Source: Chitinophagales bacterium
GTDB lineage: Bacteria; Bacteroidota; Bacteroidia; Chitinophagales; Chitinophagaceae
DNA length: 64,000 nt
Assembly (NCBI GenBank): GCA_017303455.1
Contig: JAFLBM010000010.1
Span: 62,001-126,000, forward strand
Direction of reading: 5' to 3'
Shown here: positions 16,413-26,939 of the stretch, piece by piece
Layout of the letters: each line of letters starts with the position of its first letter
Position numbering within the stretch: the first letter of the stretch is position 1
Position numbers and translations under genes: made by a program
The notes under the pieces: generated by a model
Databases searched by the model: none
Told to the model about the DNA's origin: nothing
Seen by the model: only the letters and a program-made list of their open reading frames with translations

Positions 16413-17368
16413 TGAAGTTTATCAGTAATAGAAAGAAAATTTTCAAACGGCTGGCATGGTCGTTGGTTGTTGTATTTATCCTGATGAATATCGTTGCTTA
16501 TTTCCATGCTTATAAATTTACCCACTTTGCTGACCCTGCCATAAAAAAAACAGCCGATGCCAAAAAATTATCAACCGCTGCAAAAATTAAAACTCTTTTA
16601 TTTGGTGTGAATAACCCAAGACCGGAGAATATCCGGCAACCCAAAAGAGCTTTTCAAACTATAAAACTGCAAAGCAATAAAGAAATTGAATGCTGGCTTA
16701 TCAATGCAGACAGTTCCATAGGAACAGTTATTATTTTTCATGGTTATTCAGGTGAAAAATCTTCTATGCTGGATAAAGCCGAAGAGTTCATACGCCTTGG
16801 TTATAATACTTTGTTGGTAGACTTTATGGGGTCCGGGGGTTCAAAAGGGCGGCAAACAACCATTGGTTATAAAGAGGCCGAAGAAGTTAAAACCTGTTTT
16901 GATTACCTCGTTAGCAAAGGAGAAAAAAGAATATTCCTATTCGGCACTTCGATGGGAGCAGCCGCTGTATTGAAATCAATAAATGATTATTCACTTACTC
17001 CGTCTGGCATTATCATCGAGTGCCCGTTTGGTTCCTTATACGAAACTACTGCTGTAAGATTCAGAAGTATGAATGCACCTGCTTTCCCGATGGCAGGGTT
17101 GCTGGTTTTCTGGGGTGGTGTACAAAATGGCTTCTGGGGTTTTTCGTACAAACCAGCTGAATATGCTAAGAAAGTAACAATACCGACTTTACTGATGTAT
17201 GGAGAAAAAGATGAAAAAGTAAGTCGAAAAGAAACAGATAACATCTACAATAATCTCAACGGGCCCAAAAAACTGGTTACCTTTTCAAAAGCAGGCCATG
17301 AAAATTACCTGATTGATCATAAGGAAGACTGGGTTAAAGAAGTCAGGAGCTTCCTGTTGACTTATTAA
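16412..17368 (+). CDS. alpha/beta hydrolase, membrane-anchored
   Basis: 318 residues with an N-terminal membrane anchor (about 10-29, RLAWSLVVVFILMNIVAYF) and a Ser hydrolase domain: oxyanion region IIFHGYSGEKSS, nucleophile elbow FGTSMGAA, and catalytic His in KAGHENYL near the end. An Asp in MYGEKDEKV completes the likely triad. The substrate is unknown; the fold suggests an esterase or lipase-like activity on the outer face of the inner membrane. The start overlaps the previous stop by one base. Confidence 0.85.
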   Translation: MKFISNRKKIFKRLAWSLVVVFILMNIVAYFHAYKFTHFADPAIKKTADAKKLSTAAKIKTLLFGVNNPRPENIRQPKRAFQTIKLQSNKEIECWLINADSSIGTVIIFHGYSGEKSSMLDKAEEFIRLGYNTLLVDFMGSGGSKGRQTTIGYKEAEEVKTCFDYLVSKGEKRIFLFGTSMGAAAVLKSINDYSLTPSGIIIECPFGSLYETTAVRFRSMNAPAFPMAGLLVFWGGVQNGFWGFSYKPAEYAKKVTIPTLLMYGEKDEKVSRKETDNIYNNLNGPKKLVTFSKAGHENYLIDHKEDWVKEVRSFLLTY

Positions 17369-17430
17369 TTTACAAAAGGCTATTCCAGATCCATTCTATG
17401 ATTTTGAATTCATAAAAGAACAAACTTAGT

Positions 17431-18144
17431 ATGAAAATTATTACCTGGAATTGCAATATGGCCTTCAGAAAGAAGGCGGATCATATCTTAAAATACAAAC
17501 CAGATATACTCATTATTCCAGAATGCGAACATCCTGATAAATTAAAATTTCCCGAAGGAAGTCGTTTACCCACTGACATTATCTGGTCTGGAGATAATTT
17601 GAACAAGGGCATTGCTGTTTTTTCCTATACTAATTATAAATTAAAGACCCATCCCAGCCATGAGCCCGGTCTCAAACACATCATCCCGATTGCTGTAACC
17701 GGGGAAGAAACAGATTTTATTCTTTTTGCCATCTGGGCCAATAACCCGCAGGATAAAGGTTTTGAGTACGTAGGCCAGGTATGGAAAGCTCTTCAACATT
17801 ATGACCAATTATTTAATAGCAAGCCGGTCATATTAGCGGGAGATTTTAACAGCAATACGATCTGGGATAAACCCAGGCGTGAGGGTAATCACTCCGCGGT
17901 TGTATCCTCATTAGAAAAGAGAAATATCCATAGCAGTTATCATCATTTTTTTAAGCAGCAACAGGGAAAAGAGAAGAGGAATACCTTGTTCATGTACCGT
18001 CACCCCGACAAATCCTATCATATTGATTATTGTTTTGTCTCTGCCGGTTTATTAGAGAAAATGGTTGATGTAAAAATCGGAAGCCATAAAAAGTGGAGCC
18101 ACTTAAGTGATCATACTCCTTTAATTGTAACATTTGATATTTAA
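17431..18144 (+). CDS. endonuclease/exonuclease/phosphatase (EEP) family protein
   Basis: 237 residues of the EEP superfamily. Metal and catalytic motifs are present: ITWNCNM at the N-terminus, IPECEH with the acidic metal ligand, LAGDFNSN in the middle, HIDYCFVS and the terminal SDHTPLIV. There is no signal peptide. It may act on nucleic acid or phospholipid-like phosphodiesters; the sequence does not decide which. It follows the hydrolase by about 60 bases and overlaps the convergent recO end by 4 bases. Confidence 0.85.
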   Translation: MKIITWNCNMAFRKKADHILKYKPDILIIPECEHPDKLKFPEGSRLPTDIIWSGDNLNKGIAVFSYTNYKLKTHPSHEPGLKHIIPIAVTGEETDFILFAIWANNPQDKGFEYVGQVWKALQHYDQLFNSKPVILAGDFNSNTIWDKPRREGNHSAVVSSLEKRNIHSSYHHFFKQQQGKEKRNTLFMYRHPDKSYHIDYCFVSAGLLEKMVDVKIGSHKKWSHLSDHTPLIVTFDI

Positions 18145-18887
18145 CCCAGTATCTCCCTTAACACCGGCAACGTCCGCATGGTGCCAAATTCTGCAATATG
18201 TAATGCGTAGAACCGTTCCAGTGCAAATAATAAATTTCTCCGGAATTCATGGTTCAGTTTAATGTCTTCCAGTTCTGCCGGCTGCTGCACTTTCAGTAAT
18301 TGCGAAATGATATAGGCCTGTTTATCATCCAGGAAATACGGATGCGTGGGCTGAACGCTTGTAAAACTTCCTTCCTGCAGGTCGAGGTATTGATTTTGTT
18401 CCGAATAGTTATCATCAATCCGGAAACCAAAGAAAACCGGCAGGTGCAAGGCTACAAACAAAGGAAAGTTGGCCATCTCTGCATCACTGGCATCATCCAG
18501 GTGCCTGAATGCATCTTCACTGAAATGAAAGAGGTCAGGATTATTCTCCGGCTGTTTGAGGCATTTGCTGAGCAACTCCACCATAAACAAAGCCACTGCA
18601 TTTTTGCGCACATCCGACAGAATATGCTGGTAGATATAACCCCATTTAAATTCCTTGATCCGTTGCAGCTGTTTTAATTCACTATGATAAATGACAAGAT
18701 CAAGAATAGCTGAAGGCTGAAATAAATTGGCTTTACCGCTTCCTTTTTTGGTAGATGCCCTTACCCCGTTCACCAAATATGATTGCAACCCAAACAATTC
18801 CGTAAAGATGGAAACGATCACACTGGTCTCTCCATATTTCACCGTCCGCAATACGATGCCTCTTGTTTTATGTAGCTTATCCGGCAC
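18141..18887 (-). CDS. recO: DNA repair protein RecO
   Basis: Loads RecA at single-stranded gaps with RecR in the RecFOR pathway. The 248-residue protein has the N-terminal OB fold (HKTRGIVLRTVKYGETSVIVSIFT, of which the GETS motif is typical) and the helical C-terminal domain. There is no visible zinc-finger cysteine set, as in many Bacteroidota. It follows the porZ-like gene by 2 bases on the same strand, so they form an operon. Confidence 0.93.
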   Translation of the reverse strand: MPDKLHKTRGIVLRTVKYGETSVIVSIFTELFGLQSYLVNGVRASTKKGSGKANLFQPSAILDLVIYHSELKQLQRIKEFKWGYIYQHILSDVRKNAVALFMVELLSKCLKQPENNPDLFHFSEDAFRHLDDASDAEMANFPLFVALHLPVFFGFRIDDNYSEQNQYLDLQEGSFTSVQPTHPYFLDDKQAYIISQLLKVQQPAELEDIKLNHEFRRNLLFALERFYALHIAEFGTMRTLPVLREILG

Positions 18888-18889
18888 TG

Positions 18890-21199
18890 TTATTTATTAA
18901 TAAAAAAGATCTTTGCGGCGGTTTTTTCTTTTCCAAAAGATGAATTGGGGTCTTCATTTACCAGTACGAGGTAGGTACCGGTTGAAATTTTTTGTCCTTT
19001 ATAATTTCTTCCATCCCATACGGCTTGTCCACCCAGGGCCCTTGTTTGGTACACTAATCGTCCATCCAGTTCGGTGATCTTTACAATCGCATTATTCACC
19101 AATCCCCGGATGGCAATAGTGCCGGTATAGCCCGGGGGGACAGGATTAGGAAAAACTAATACATCAGCATTTACATCACCTCCTTCAGTGGCAGTACTCC
19201 GGAAAGAACAAATACCTTTTAAAGTGGCAAAATAGACTTCACCGGTTTTGCCATCAATCGTAATCTTTTTTACATCACTGCTCAGTAAGTCACTATTTGC
19301 TTCTGTAAACTGGTAAATAACTTTTTCACCGGTAGCATCAATGAGCCAGGCACCATTCTTTGTAGCCACCCATTTCCTGTCGGCTCCATCCACTGCAATA
19401 TCTCTTACTTCTTCACCTTTGAATAAAAAATTGGCGAAGTTTCCCTGCTGCACAATAGGCAATATGGCTTCGCAAGCCGTGGAACTGAAAACATCCTGTG
19501 TACATTGTATCACCCCGATACCATCGGTAGTACCCACCCAGATAAAACCGCTTTTATCTTTTGCAGCACATAAAACTTCATTACCGGGCAGGTTACCGCT
19601 GCCGGCTCCGGCACGATAGATCTTCCACCTGTCATCACCTGAATTTTCTAATGAACTGCCCTGGTCATAACAAAGCAGGCCGTTGCCTTTGGGCGAAACG
19701 ATCCATTTATAGTTATTATCGTCAATCACTATTTGTGCAGCCGAATTCTCATTCAGGAAAAAAGGAACTGAAAATGCATGCCAGTTACCATCCGCTTTTC
19801 TAACCTTCAATGGCTGCACCGATCCGTAGTTGGATATCCATAAATTATTTTCCCGGTCAAAAGCCAATCCTGCAACCCGGTAACTTGTTGGATCGCCAAC
19901 CGTGGCGCCAATAAAACCTTGCTTGAATATGTCAAAAGCGGGTCCTTGTTTCAGGTGTAATAAACCACCACCATAGGAACCCGCCCAAATCGTTTCATCA
20001 CGGGGATCGGCTGCAATGGTTATGAAATCTAATAAGGAATCTAACTGTGGATAGACGAAGCGGTTAATATTTGTCCAACTACCTTCTTTGAACTGATAGA
20101 TACCATTACCGTTATAGAGATAGTTCCATGCTTCATTGACTTCACCGGCTGTCGCATAAAACTGGTTATTGTAAACGACCATCTCCCCGCTTGCAGTCGC
20201 CTCTGGTGAATTGGGTTTATAATTTTCGAATGCAGAAGCGGTAAAATGTGATAAACCACCAAACTGGTCGGCCAGCCAGGGGTCATTGTTATAAAGGATG
20301 GCTTTTCTCGGAAAAGAAACAATACCCGGCTGCGCCAGTGTTCTTGCCACCGATCCATCTGCATTTAATATCGTGACCCGGCTGGCACCATTTGTTTGCC
20401 GCTGGCATAGTAGAATTTTATCCGCACTAAGATTGCTGCTCACAGCAGGCCATGTATCGCCGTAGAGCAAAGACCAGGTCGTTCCAGTCTGCACATAGAG
20501 GGAATCACCTTTCTGAACGATAACTTTATTTTGCAGCATAAACACATTACGGCACTCTCCCACAGGTAAACCGTTTGTCCCACTGATCAATTGCCAGTTG
20601 GCCCAGTTCGCATGATTGGTATTACTGATAGCGGCTTTCTTTAATCCTTCTTCAGTGGCTGCATAATAAAAGGCACCATCACTTGTAAAACCAGTGGTCC
20701 GTACCTGGTTGCCATTATTACCAATGAACCAGGAATCTTTTACTTCATACCGGTCGCCATCAATAACGATCACCCCCAAACCAGTGGAAAGAAAATAATT
20801 TACACCCAGCGGGTATATATTATAGATCGTTTTATCACCGATAATATTATCTCTTTTGATATCAGGAACGTTGTTGATATCATTCCTGTCAATAATGTCA
20901 ATGTTGCTGTTACTGTAAGCAATAAACAGCTTGTCATTAGCTGCATCGTACCGGATGGTACTGATACCTGTCTCATTCAATCCCGTCACTTTGCTGAGAC
21001 GCTCAATTTCATTGCTGGTCTTGTTAACAACAAACAAACTGTAAGGGGTGGCACAATAGATTTTATCAGCAGATGCCGTAACATCAATGGCACTGTTATA
21101 AGGAAGATGTTCTCTCCACAAACCAATAGCAGGCAAGGGCGACTGTGCGTCAGTGGTCAGTACAGATGCCAGCGATATCACAAGAAGTAAGAATCTCAC
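18890..21199 (-). CDS. porZ: PorZ-like type IX secretion beta-propeller protein
   Basis: 769-residue secreted protein with a signal peptide (cleavage near TTDAQ), a repeated beta-propeller region (many YSLFVVN, IDVTASADKIYCAT, DRKWVATKNGAWLI blades across 30-690) and a C-terminal domain of the type A sorting type (PNPVPPGYTG, ITELDGRLVYQTR, ISTGTYLVLV). The opening WREHLPYNSAIDV and RLSKVTGLNETGIS resemble PorZ, a surface component of the type IX secretion attachment complex that binds A-LPS. Alternatively it is another propeller with a sorting signal. Adjacent to recO, which is a neighbourhood often seen for this family from memory. Confidence 0.78.
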   Translation of the reverse strand: MRFLLLVISLASVLTTDAQSPLPAIGLWREHLPYNSAIDVTASADKIYCATPYSLFVVNKTSNEIERLSKVTGLNETGISTIRYDAANDKLFIAYSNSNIDIIDRNDINNVPDIKRDNIIGDKTIYNIYPLGVNYFLSTGLGVIVIDGDRYEVKDSWFIGNNGNQVRTTGFTSDGAFYYAATEEGLKKAAISNTNHANWANWQLISGTNGLPVGECRNVFMLQNKVIVQKGDSLYVQTGTTWSLLYGDTWPAVSSNLSADKILLCQRQTNGASRVTILNADGSVARTLAQPGIVSFPRKAILYNNDPWLADQFGGLSHFTASAFENYKPNSPEATASGEMVVYNNQFYATAGEVNEAWNYLYNGNGIYQFKEGSWTNINRFVYPQLDSLLDFITIAADPRDETIWAGSYGGGLLHLKQGPAFDIFKQGFIGATVGDPTSYRVAGLAFDRENNLWISNYGSVQPLKVRKADGNWHAFSVPFFLNENSAAQIVIDDNNYKWIVSPKGNGLLCYDQGSSLENSGDDRWKIYRAGAGSGNLPGNEVLCAAKDKSGFIWVGTTDGIGVIQCTQDVFSSTACEAILPIVQQGNFANFLFKGEEVRDIAVDGADRKWVATKNGAWLIDATGEKVIYQFTEANSDLLSSDVKKITIDGKTGEVYFATLKGICSFRSTATEGGDVNADVLVFPNPVPPGYTGTIAIRGLVNNAIVKITELDGRLVYQTRALGGQAVWDGRNYKGQKISTGTYLVLVNEDPNSSFGKEKTAAKIFFINK

Positions 21200-21289
21200 T
21201 ATTCAAAAGTATCAAAATCAGGCTAATAGCCTGTTAAGCTTTTTTCCGTTTCTTTGCGGCTTCTACACTTATTTAATAAGGTACTTATT

Positions 21290-23614
21290 ATGTGGCTACG
21301 ACTCGGACAATTCATTCTCAAATACCGCATTCCATTATTGATCATCTTACTGGCCCTCACCGGTTTTATGGGCTACCAGGCCAGTAAAATGCAGCTGAGT
21401 TATGATTTTTCCCGTGCCATTCCCACTGATAATCCAAAATACAAGACTTACCAGGAGTTCAAGAAAAAATTTGGCGAAGATGGCAACCTGCTGGTGATTG
21501 GCATCCAAACGGACAAGTTATTTGAAGAAAAGATATTTAACAGTTATGTGGTCCTGCAAAAAGATCTCCGGAAAGTAAAGGCTGTGGAAGATGTACTGGC
21601 TGTTACCTCTGCTGTGAACCTGGTCAAAGATTCTGCCAGCGAAAAGCTAAAAGCCGATACGATTTTCAGGGATAAAAAATTAACACAGGCTGAGCTTGAC
21701 AGCAGTGCCGCTGTATTTCTGAACCTTCCTTTTTACAGGGGGCTTTTGTACAATGCCGAAACAAAAGCCTGGCTGATGGGTGTCCGTATCAATAAGGACA
21801 TTATGAACAGCAGTAAAAGAGTGGCCATAGTGGACGAGATCAAAAAGCTGGCCTTGCAATTTGGAACCGATAATAACTTAGAAATTCATCTCAGTGGCCT
21901 GCCCATGATCCGGACCGAACTGGCCACCCGCATTGCAGCGGAGATGAATATTTTCCTGGTCGCTTCATTGGTATTATCTGCATTGATCCTGTTATTATTC
22001 TTCCGTTCAGTCAGCTCGATGACGTTATCGCTGGTGGTGGTACTGATCGGTGTGGTTTGGAGTGTAGGCACCATGCAACTATTTGGCTATAAGATCACCC
22101 TGTTAACGGCACTGATTCCGCCATTGATAGTGGTGATCGGCATCCCGAATTGTATTTATTTCCTCAATAAGTTTCATACCGCTTACAATGAAAAAGGAGA
22201 TAAGTTAAAGGCCTTAACGGCCATGGTTGATAAGATGGGAATCGTGACCCTGTTTTGTAACCTGGCCGCAGCCATTGGGTTTGCCGTATTTGCACTCACC
22301 CGCAGCCAGATCCTAAAAGAGTTTGGCGTGGTGGCTGGTATCAATATCATGTTATTGTTCTTTATTTCCTTGATACTGATTCCCGCTGTACTCAGTTTTT
22401 TGCCTCCCCCCAAATCAAGACATACCAAATACCTGGATAATCCAAGATTGAACCGCTGGTTAGACCGGCTGGAAAGATGGTCGCTCAATCATCGTAAGCT
22501 TATTTATGGTATCACCATTGCCATCGTTGCTTTTTCGGTGATCGGTATTTTCAAATTAAAGAGTGTCGGTTTCATTGTGGATGATCTTCCTAAAACAGAT
22601 AAGATCTACACCGACCTGAAATTCTTTGAAACCAATTTCAAAGGGGTGATGCCGTTGGAAATCATTGTGGACACCCGCCAGAAAAATGGCTTACGCCGCA
22701 ATGCTATAAAAACATTCCGCAATATTGATTCCTTATCACAATATATCACGGCACAACCAACAATGGCAAGACCTCTTTCCATTGTAGAAGGAATGAAGTT
22801 TGCCAAGCAGGCTTTTTTTGAAGGAGATAGTTTAAGTTATACGGTACCGGATGAGAACATTATGCCGGCGCTGAATGATTACCTGAGTTTCAAGAAAGAC
22901 AGTTCGGGTGGAAATTCCTTCACTAAGCTGGTCTCCACTTTTATGGACAGTACCAAGCAGCAGGTTCGTATCAGTGTATCAATGGCGGATGTGGGCAGTG
23001 TTCGTTTGCCCGAAATTCTGGATAGTATCCAGCTGCGGGCCACCCAACTTTTTGATACTTCCAAATACACTGTTCAGCTGACCGGAACCAGTGTCACCTT
23101 CCTGGAAGGCAGCACTTATATCATTAACGGGTTGAAAGAAAGTATTGCCTGGGCTTTTTTACTGATCGCCCTTTGTATGCTGTACCTGTTCAAATCGTTC
23201 CGCATCCTGTTTTGCTCGCTGATCCCGAATATCATCCCGCTGATCATCACGGCAGGAGTGATGGGCTGGACCGGTATTGCCATCAAGCCATCCACCGTTT
23301 TAGTGTTCAGTGTGGCACTCGGTATAGCCATAGATGTGACCATACGTTTCCTGGTCAATTATAAACAGGAGCTGCCCAGGCATGGCCATAACCTGAAAAA
23401 GACAGTTATTGAGACCATCCATAGTACCGGTATCAGTATCATTTATACATCTCTGGTACTTATTGCCGGGTTTATCATCTTCTGTTTCAGTGGCTTTGGT
23501 GGCACTCAGGCCCTGGGATGGCTGACTTCCCTGACCCTGGTAACCGCTACCATCACCAACCTGGTACTGCTGCCTGCCCTGCTGATAAGCATCGGAGAAA
23601 AACGCAAAAAATAA
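21290..23614 (+). CDS. RND superfamily (MMPL/HAE-3 type) exporter
   Basis: About 774-residue inner-membrane transporter with 12 predicted membrane helices in two halves; each half has one helix, a large periplasmic loop, then five helices. The halves are at about 1-390 and 390-774, with SMTLSLVVVLIGVVW and ITLLTALIPPLIVVIGIP in the first and KPSTVLVFSVALGIAIDVT in the second. The SSD-like membrane bundle suggests proton-driven export of lipids or hydrophobic compounds, as in hopanoid and lipid exporters. No membrane-fusion or outer-membrane partner lies next to it. Start at 21290 (MWLRLGQFILKY); a TTTCTTTG box lies about 34 bases upstream. Confidence 0.87.
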   Translation: MWLRLGQFILKYRIPLLIILLALTGFMGYQASKMQLSYDFSRAIPTDNPKYKTYQEFKKKFGEDGNLLVIGIQTDKLFEEKIFNSYVVLQKDLRKVKAVEDVLAVTSAVNLVKDSASEKLKADTIFRDKKLTQAELDSSAAVFLNLPFYRGLLYNAETKAWLMGVRINKDIMNSSKRVAIVDEIKKLALQFGTDNNLEIHLSGLPMIRTELATRIAAEMNIFLVASLVLSALILLLFFRSVSSMTLSLVVVLIGVVWSVGTMQLFGYKITLLTALIPPLIVVIGIPNCIYFLNKFHTAYNEKGDKLKALTAMVDKMGIVTLFCNLAAAIGFAVFALTRSQILKEFGVVAGINIMLLFFISLILIPAVLSFLPPPKSRHTKYLDNPRLNRWLDRLERWSLNHRKLIYGITIAIVAFSVIGIFKLKSVGFIVDDLPKTDKIYTDLKFFETNFKGVMPLEIIVDTRQKNGLRRNAIKTFRNIDSLSQYITAQPTMARPLSIVEGMKFAKQAFFEGDSLSYTVPDENIMPALNDYLSFKKDSSGGNSFTKLVSTFMDSTKQQVRISVSMADVGSVRLPEILDSIQLRATQLFDTSKYTVQLTGTSVTFLEGSTYIINGLKESIAWAFLLIALCMLYLFKSFRILFCSLIPNIIPLIITAGVMGWTGIAIKPSTVLVFSVALGIAIDVTIRFLVNYKQELPRHGHNLKKTVIETIHSTGISIIYTSLVLIAGFIIFCFSGFGGTQALGWLTSLTLVTATITNLVLLPALLISIGEKRKK

Positions 23615-23795
23615 GCGGATTTCCCTATTTTAGTGCAGCATAAGAATTGAGCAATTTGTCATATATAGCTGAGAGGCGGGCAAATAAGGTTATAGGCGGC
23701 GTTTTCATATTATTTTAAAAGACTGGTTTATCACTTGAGGCACTGCCCCTGACAAGGGTATTGCTTTGATTTCTATACTTAAAAACTACATGCAC

Positions 23796-26700
23796 ATGAG
23801 AAAACTGTTACTGACACTAACAGCCTTCCTGCTATTTGCGGGATCGTTGTTGGCCCAAAAAACAGTCACCGGTAAGGTGACCGACGACAAGGGAAATCCG
23901 ATTCCCAACGCATCAGTCCTGGTAAAAGGTACAACAACCGGTACCTCCACCAAAGCTGATGGTACTTTCTCTCTCACTGTTCCTTCCAATGCCAAAGCGC
24001 TGATCGTTTCAGCGATTGACATGACCACCCAGGAAAGAGCAATAGGTTCCCAAACATCACTTGATTTTTCCTTAACTCAGGAAGACAAAACCATTTCGGA
24101 AGTAGTGGTGGTGGGATATGGTACACAACGAAAAAAAGAGGTTACGGGTTCCATTGCTTCTGTAAAAGGAGCGGCCATTGCCAATAAACCTGTTCAGAGT
24201 TTTGAACAGGCCCTGGGCGGTCGTGCTGCTGGTGTACAAATTACTATTCCTAATGGTGTTTTGAATGCCCCTCCAGTTTTCAGAATTCGGGGCACAAATT
24301 CTCTTTCGTTGACTTCATACCCATTGATTGTAATAGACGGTGTACCCGCCTATACAGGTGATTTCAGCGGCACCAGTGCAGCAGGTAATGCACTGGCAAG
24401 TCTCAACCCTAATGATATTGAAAGTGTAGATATAGCCAAAGATGCTGCCGCCTCAGCCATTTATGGTAGCCGTGCAGCCAATGGTGTTGTATTTGTAACC
24501 ACTAAAAAAGGAAAAGCCGGTAGATCAAGAGTAACCCTTGACAGTTGGGTAGGTTTTACCAAAACATTTGGCTTACCTGATCTTTTGGATGCCTTTCAAT
24601 ATACTGATCACAAAAATGAAGCGTTGGTCAATGCAGGGACTTTTAACGCAACTACAAATGCATTTGCTCTCACTAATGGACCCGATGGACAACCCATCAA
24701 TACACGTTGGTATGACTATGTGTATCGTACAGGCATACAACATAGTAATACTGTAAGTGTTTCTGGCGCTAATGATGCAACCAGCTATTATTTTTCAGCA
24801 GGCTATACTGATCAGCAGGGCATCATTAGAAAGAATGACTTCAAAAGAATTTCAGTGTTGATGAATATTGATCACAAAGCCGGAAAGGCTATCTCAGTTG
24901 GAGGTAAGCTGCAGTATTCCAATGAACAAAACCTGGCTGCAGTAAGCTCTGGTTCATTAGGAGATGCTTTCGCTACGGCTGGTCTCGGTCGTGTGCCACT
25001 GGTTACCGCACCCAATATTTCCCCCTATAATAATGATGGAACTTATAATTATTCTGGTGCGCTGATTGGTGTAATGGGTAATAAACAGGGACAGGTGGGC
25101 TTTAATAACCCTGTAATTCAGTTAGATCAAAACAGAAACAATAGCGAAATTAATCATGTTTTAGCAAACGCTTATGTTCAAATAAAACCTGTAAAATGGG
25201 CTACACTTAAGTCAACCTTTGGACTTGATTATGTTTTTGTTGACAATGAAGTTTATTTCAGTCCAATCTCTGGTGAGGGTTTTGCCAGCAATGGATCTGC
25301 TTCCAGCTGGTTCAATAAAAACAAAAGATGGGTCTGGACCAATACCGTTCAGTTTGATAAAACATTTGCCGAAAAACATAATTTTAGCTTATTGGGTGGT
25401 ATTGAACAACAGAAATCGGATTTCGTTGGTTATGGTCTTAACCGAATTGGTGTAACCGATCCTTCTTTTACAGATATACAGGGTGGCTGGCAAACACCGA
25501 ATACAGCTGGTTTAGGTATTGGTGAAAACTATTTATATTCTGAATTTGGCCGTCTGAATTATAACTATTCCGGTAAATACTTCTTAAGCGGTAACCTTCG
25601 CCGCGATGGTGCTTCCCAATTAGGTTTGAACAATAAGTATGGGACTTTTTGGGGAGTATCTGCCGGTTGGGAGATCACCAAAGAAAAATTCTGGACTGGT
25701 GGCCTCGATAAAATATTCAGCAGTTTCAAGATCAGGTCGAGTTATGGCCGCGTAGGTAATATTGGTGGTCTGGGTAACTTTCAATCCTTATCCACTTTCA
25801 ATTCTGGATTATATGGCGGAAACGGTACAGTTGTATTTTCAAACGCCGGAAACAACAACCTTGGCTGGGAAACCAGTACAAAATTTGATTTAGGTTTTAA
25901 TTTTGGCTTCCTGAAGGACAGAATTACTGCTGAAATTACCTATTTCAAAAATGATATAGATGGGCTATTATTATTGGTACCTCAGCCACCTTCTGCAGGT
26001 TTGCCTTCAAATATTCCCGACAACGTTGGAACAATGTATAATAAAGGAGTTGAATTCAGTTTGAATGCCACACCTGTTCAAAAGAAAGATTTCAGTTGGA
26101 ATACATCATTTAATCTTACTTATACAAAAAACCAAGTTACTTCACTAGCACCCGGCATTACTAATCTTACAGCCTCAACAGGTGGTCTTGAGACTCCAAG
26201 CATTACCATACCAGGTTATGCTGCTGGTATGTTATTTGTAACACGAACCCAAGGAGTTGACCCTGCTACCGGAAGGAGGATTTTCCTTGACAAAAATGGC
26301 AGACAGGTTTTCTTCCAGCATGTTGCTCCTTCAGGTCAGTTCCGTTTCGCATATGCTGACGGGACATTAGCTCCTACAGTTAGTGCAGCTGATGCTGTTG
26401 TGTATAAAAACACCAATCCCAAATATGTTGGCGGTTTTGACAATACGATCCGTGTCAAAGATTTTGAACTGAACGCCTTATTCACTTACCAATTAGGTTT
26501 CCATATCTATTTTGGTACTAATGCCGGATTAAGAGATCAGCGTTTCTGGAATAACTCAACAGATATATTGAGAAAATGGAAAAAACCGGGCGATGTTACA
26601 GATATTCCAAAAGTCATTTTTGGTGATAATATATCAAACGGTTCTGCATTTCCTCTTGATGTAAATGTATTCAAGGGGGATTTTATAAAGCTCCGTACAT

Positions 26701-26921
26701 TAAGCCTTGGGTACAACATACCAAGAAATATTCTTGAGAAAGCCAGGATCAGTACAGCAAGATTTTATATCAGTGGCAATAACCTGGCCATTATCACCAA
26801 ATATCCCGGCCCCGATCCCGAGGTTTCCTCAAACGGAAATGGAACAATTAACCAGGGTATTGACAGAAACACGGTTGGTAATGCCAGGACCATCACTGTC
26901 GGTTTAAATATTGGTTTCTAA
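23796..26921 (+). CDS. SusC/RagA-type TonB-linked outer-membrane receptor
   Basis: About 1041 residues. Signal peptide (MRKLLLTLTAFLLFAGSLLA), carboxypeptidase-regulatory-like domain (about 22-100), TonB box region EVVVVGYGTQRKKEVTGS, plug with DAAASAIYGSRAANGVVFVTTKKGK-like text split over 215-245, and a long barrel. This is the channel half of a SusCD nutrient importer; the SusD partner follows 19 bases later. No glycosidase, ECF sigma or anti-sigma gene is adjacent, so the substrate cannot be guessed. Start is at 23796 or 23790 (MHMRKLLL); the TTG at 23766 is unlikely. Confidence 0.92.
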   Translation: MRKLLLTLTAFLLFAGSLLAQKTVTGKVTDDKGNPIPNASVLVKGTTTGTSTKADGTFSLTVPSNAKALIVSAIDMTTQERAIGSQTSLDFSLTQEDKTISEVVVVGYGTQRKKEVTGSIASVKGAAIANKPVQSFEQALGGRAAGVQITIPNGVLNAPPVFRIRGTNSLSLTSYPLIVIDGVPAYTGDFSGTSAAGNALASLNPNDIESVDIAKDAAASAIYGSRAANGVVFVTTKKGKAGRSRVTLDSWVGFTKTFGLPDLLDAFQYTDHKNEALVNAGTFNATTNAFALTNGPDGQPINTRWYDYVYRTGIQHSNTVSVSGANDATSYYFSAGYTDQQGIIRKNDFKRISVLMNIDHKAGKAISVGGKLQYSNEQNLAAVSSGSLGDAFATAGLGRVPLVTAPNISPYNNDGTYNYSGALIGVMGNKQGQVGFNNPVIQLDQNRNNSEINHVLANAYVQIKPVKWATLKSTFGLDYVFVDNEVYFSPISGEGFASNGSASSWFNKNKRWVWTNTVQFDKTFAEKHNFSLLGGIEQQKSDFVGYGLNRIGVTDPSFTDIQGGWQTPNTAGLGIGENYLYSEFGRLNYNYSGKYFLSGNLRRDGASQLGLNNKYGTFWGVSAGWEITKEKFWTGGLDKIFSSFKIRSSYGRVGNIGGLGNFQSLSTFNSGLYGGNGTVVFSNAGNNNLGWETSTKFDLGFNFGFLKDRITAEITYFKNDIDGLLLLVPQPPSAGLPSNIPDNVGTMYNKGVEFSLNATPVQKKDFSWNTSFNLTYTKNQVTSLAPGITNLTASTGGLETPSITIPGYAAGMLFVTRTQGVDPATGRRIFLDKNGRQVFFQHVAPSGQFRFAYADGTLAPTVSAADAVVYKNTNPKYVGGFDNTIRVKDFELNALFTYQLGFHIYFGTNAGLRDQRFWNNSTDILRKWKKPGDVTDIPKVIFGDNISNGSAFPLDVNVFKGDFIKLRTLSLGYNIPRNILEKARISTARFYISGNNLAIITKYPGPDPEVSSNGNGTINQGIDRNTVGNARTITVGLNIGF

Positions 26922-26939
26922 CTTTAAAATGACTGAATC

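Noticed and set aside
26707..26907. frame-shifted reading frame inside the SusC gene
   Set aside because: The SusC frame is continuous across the region.
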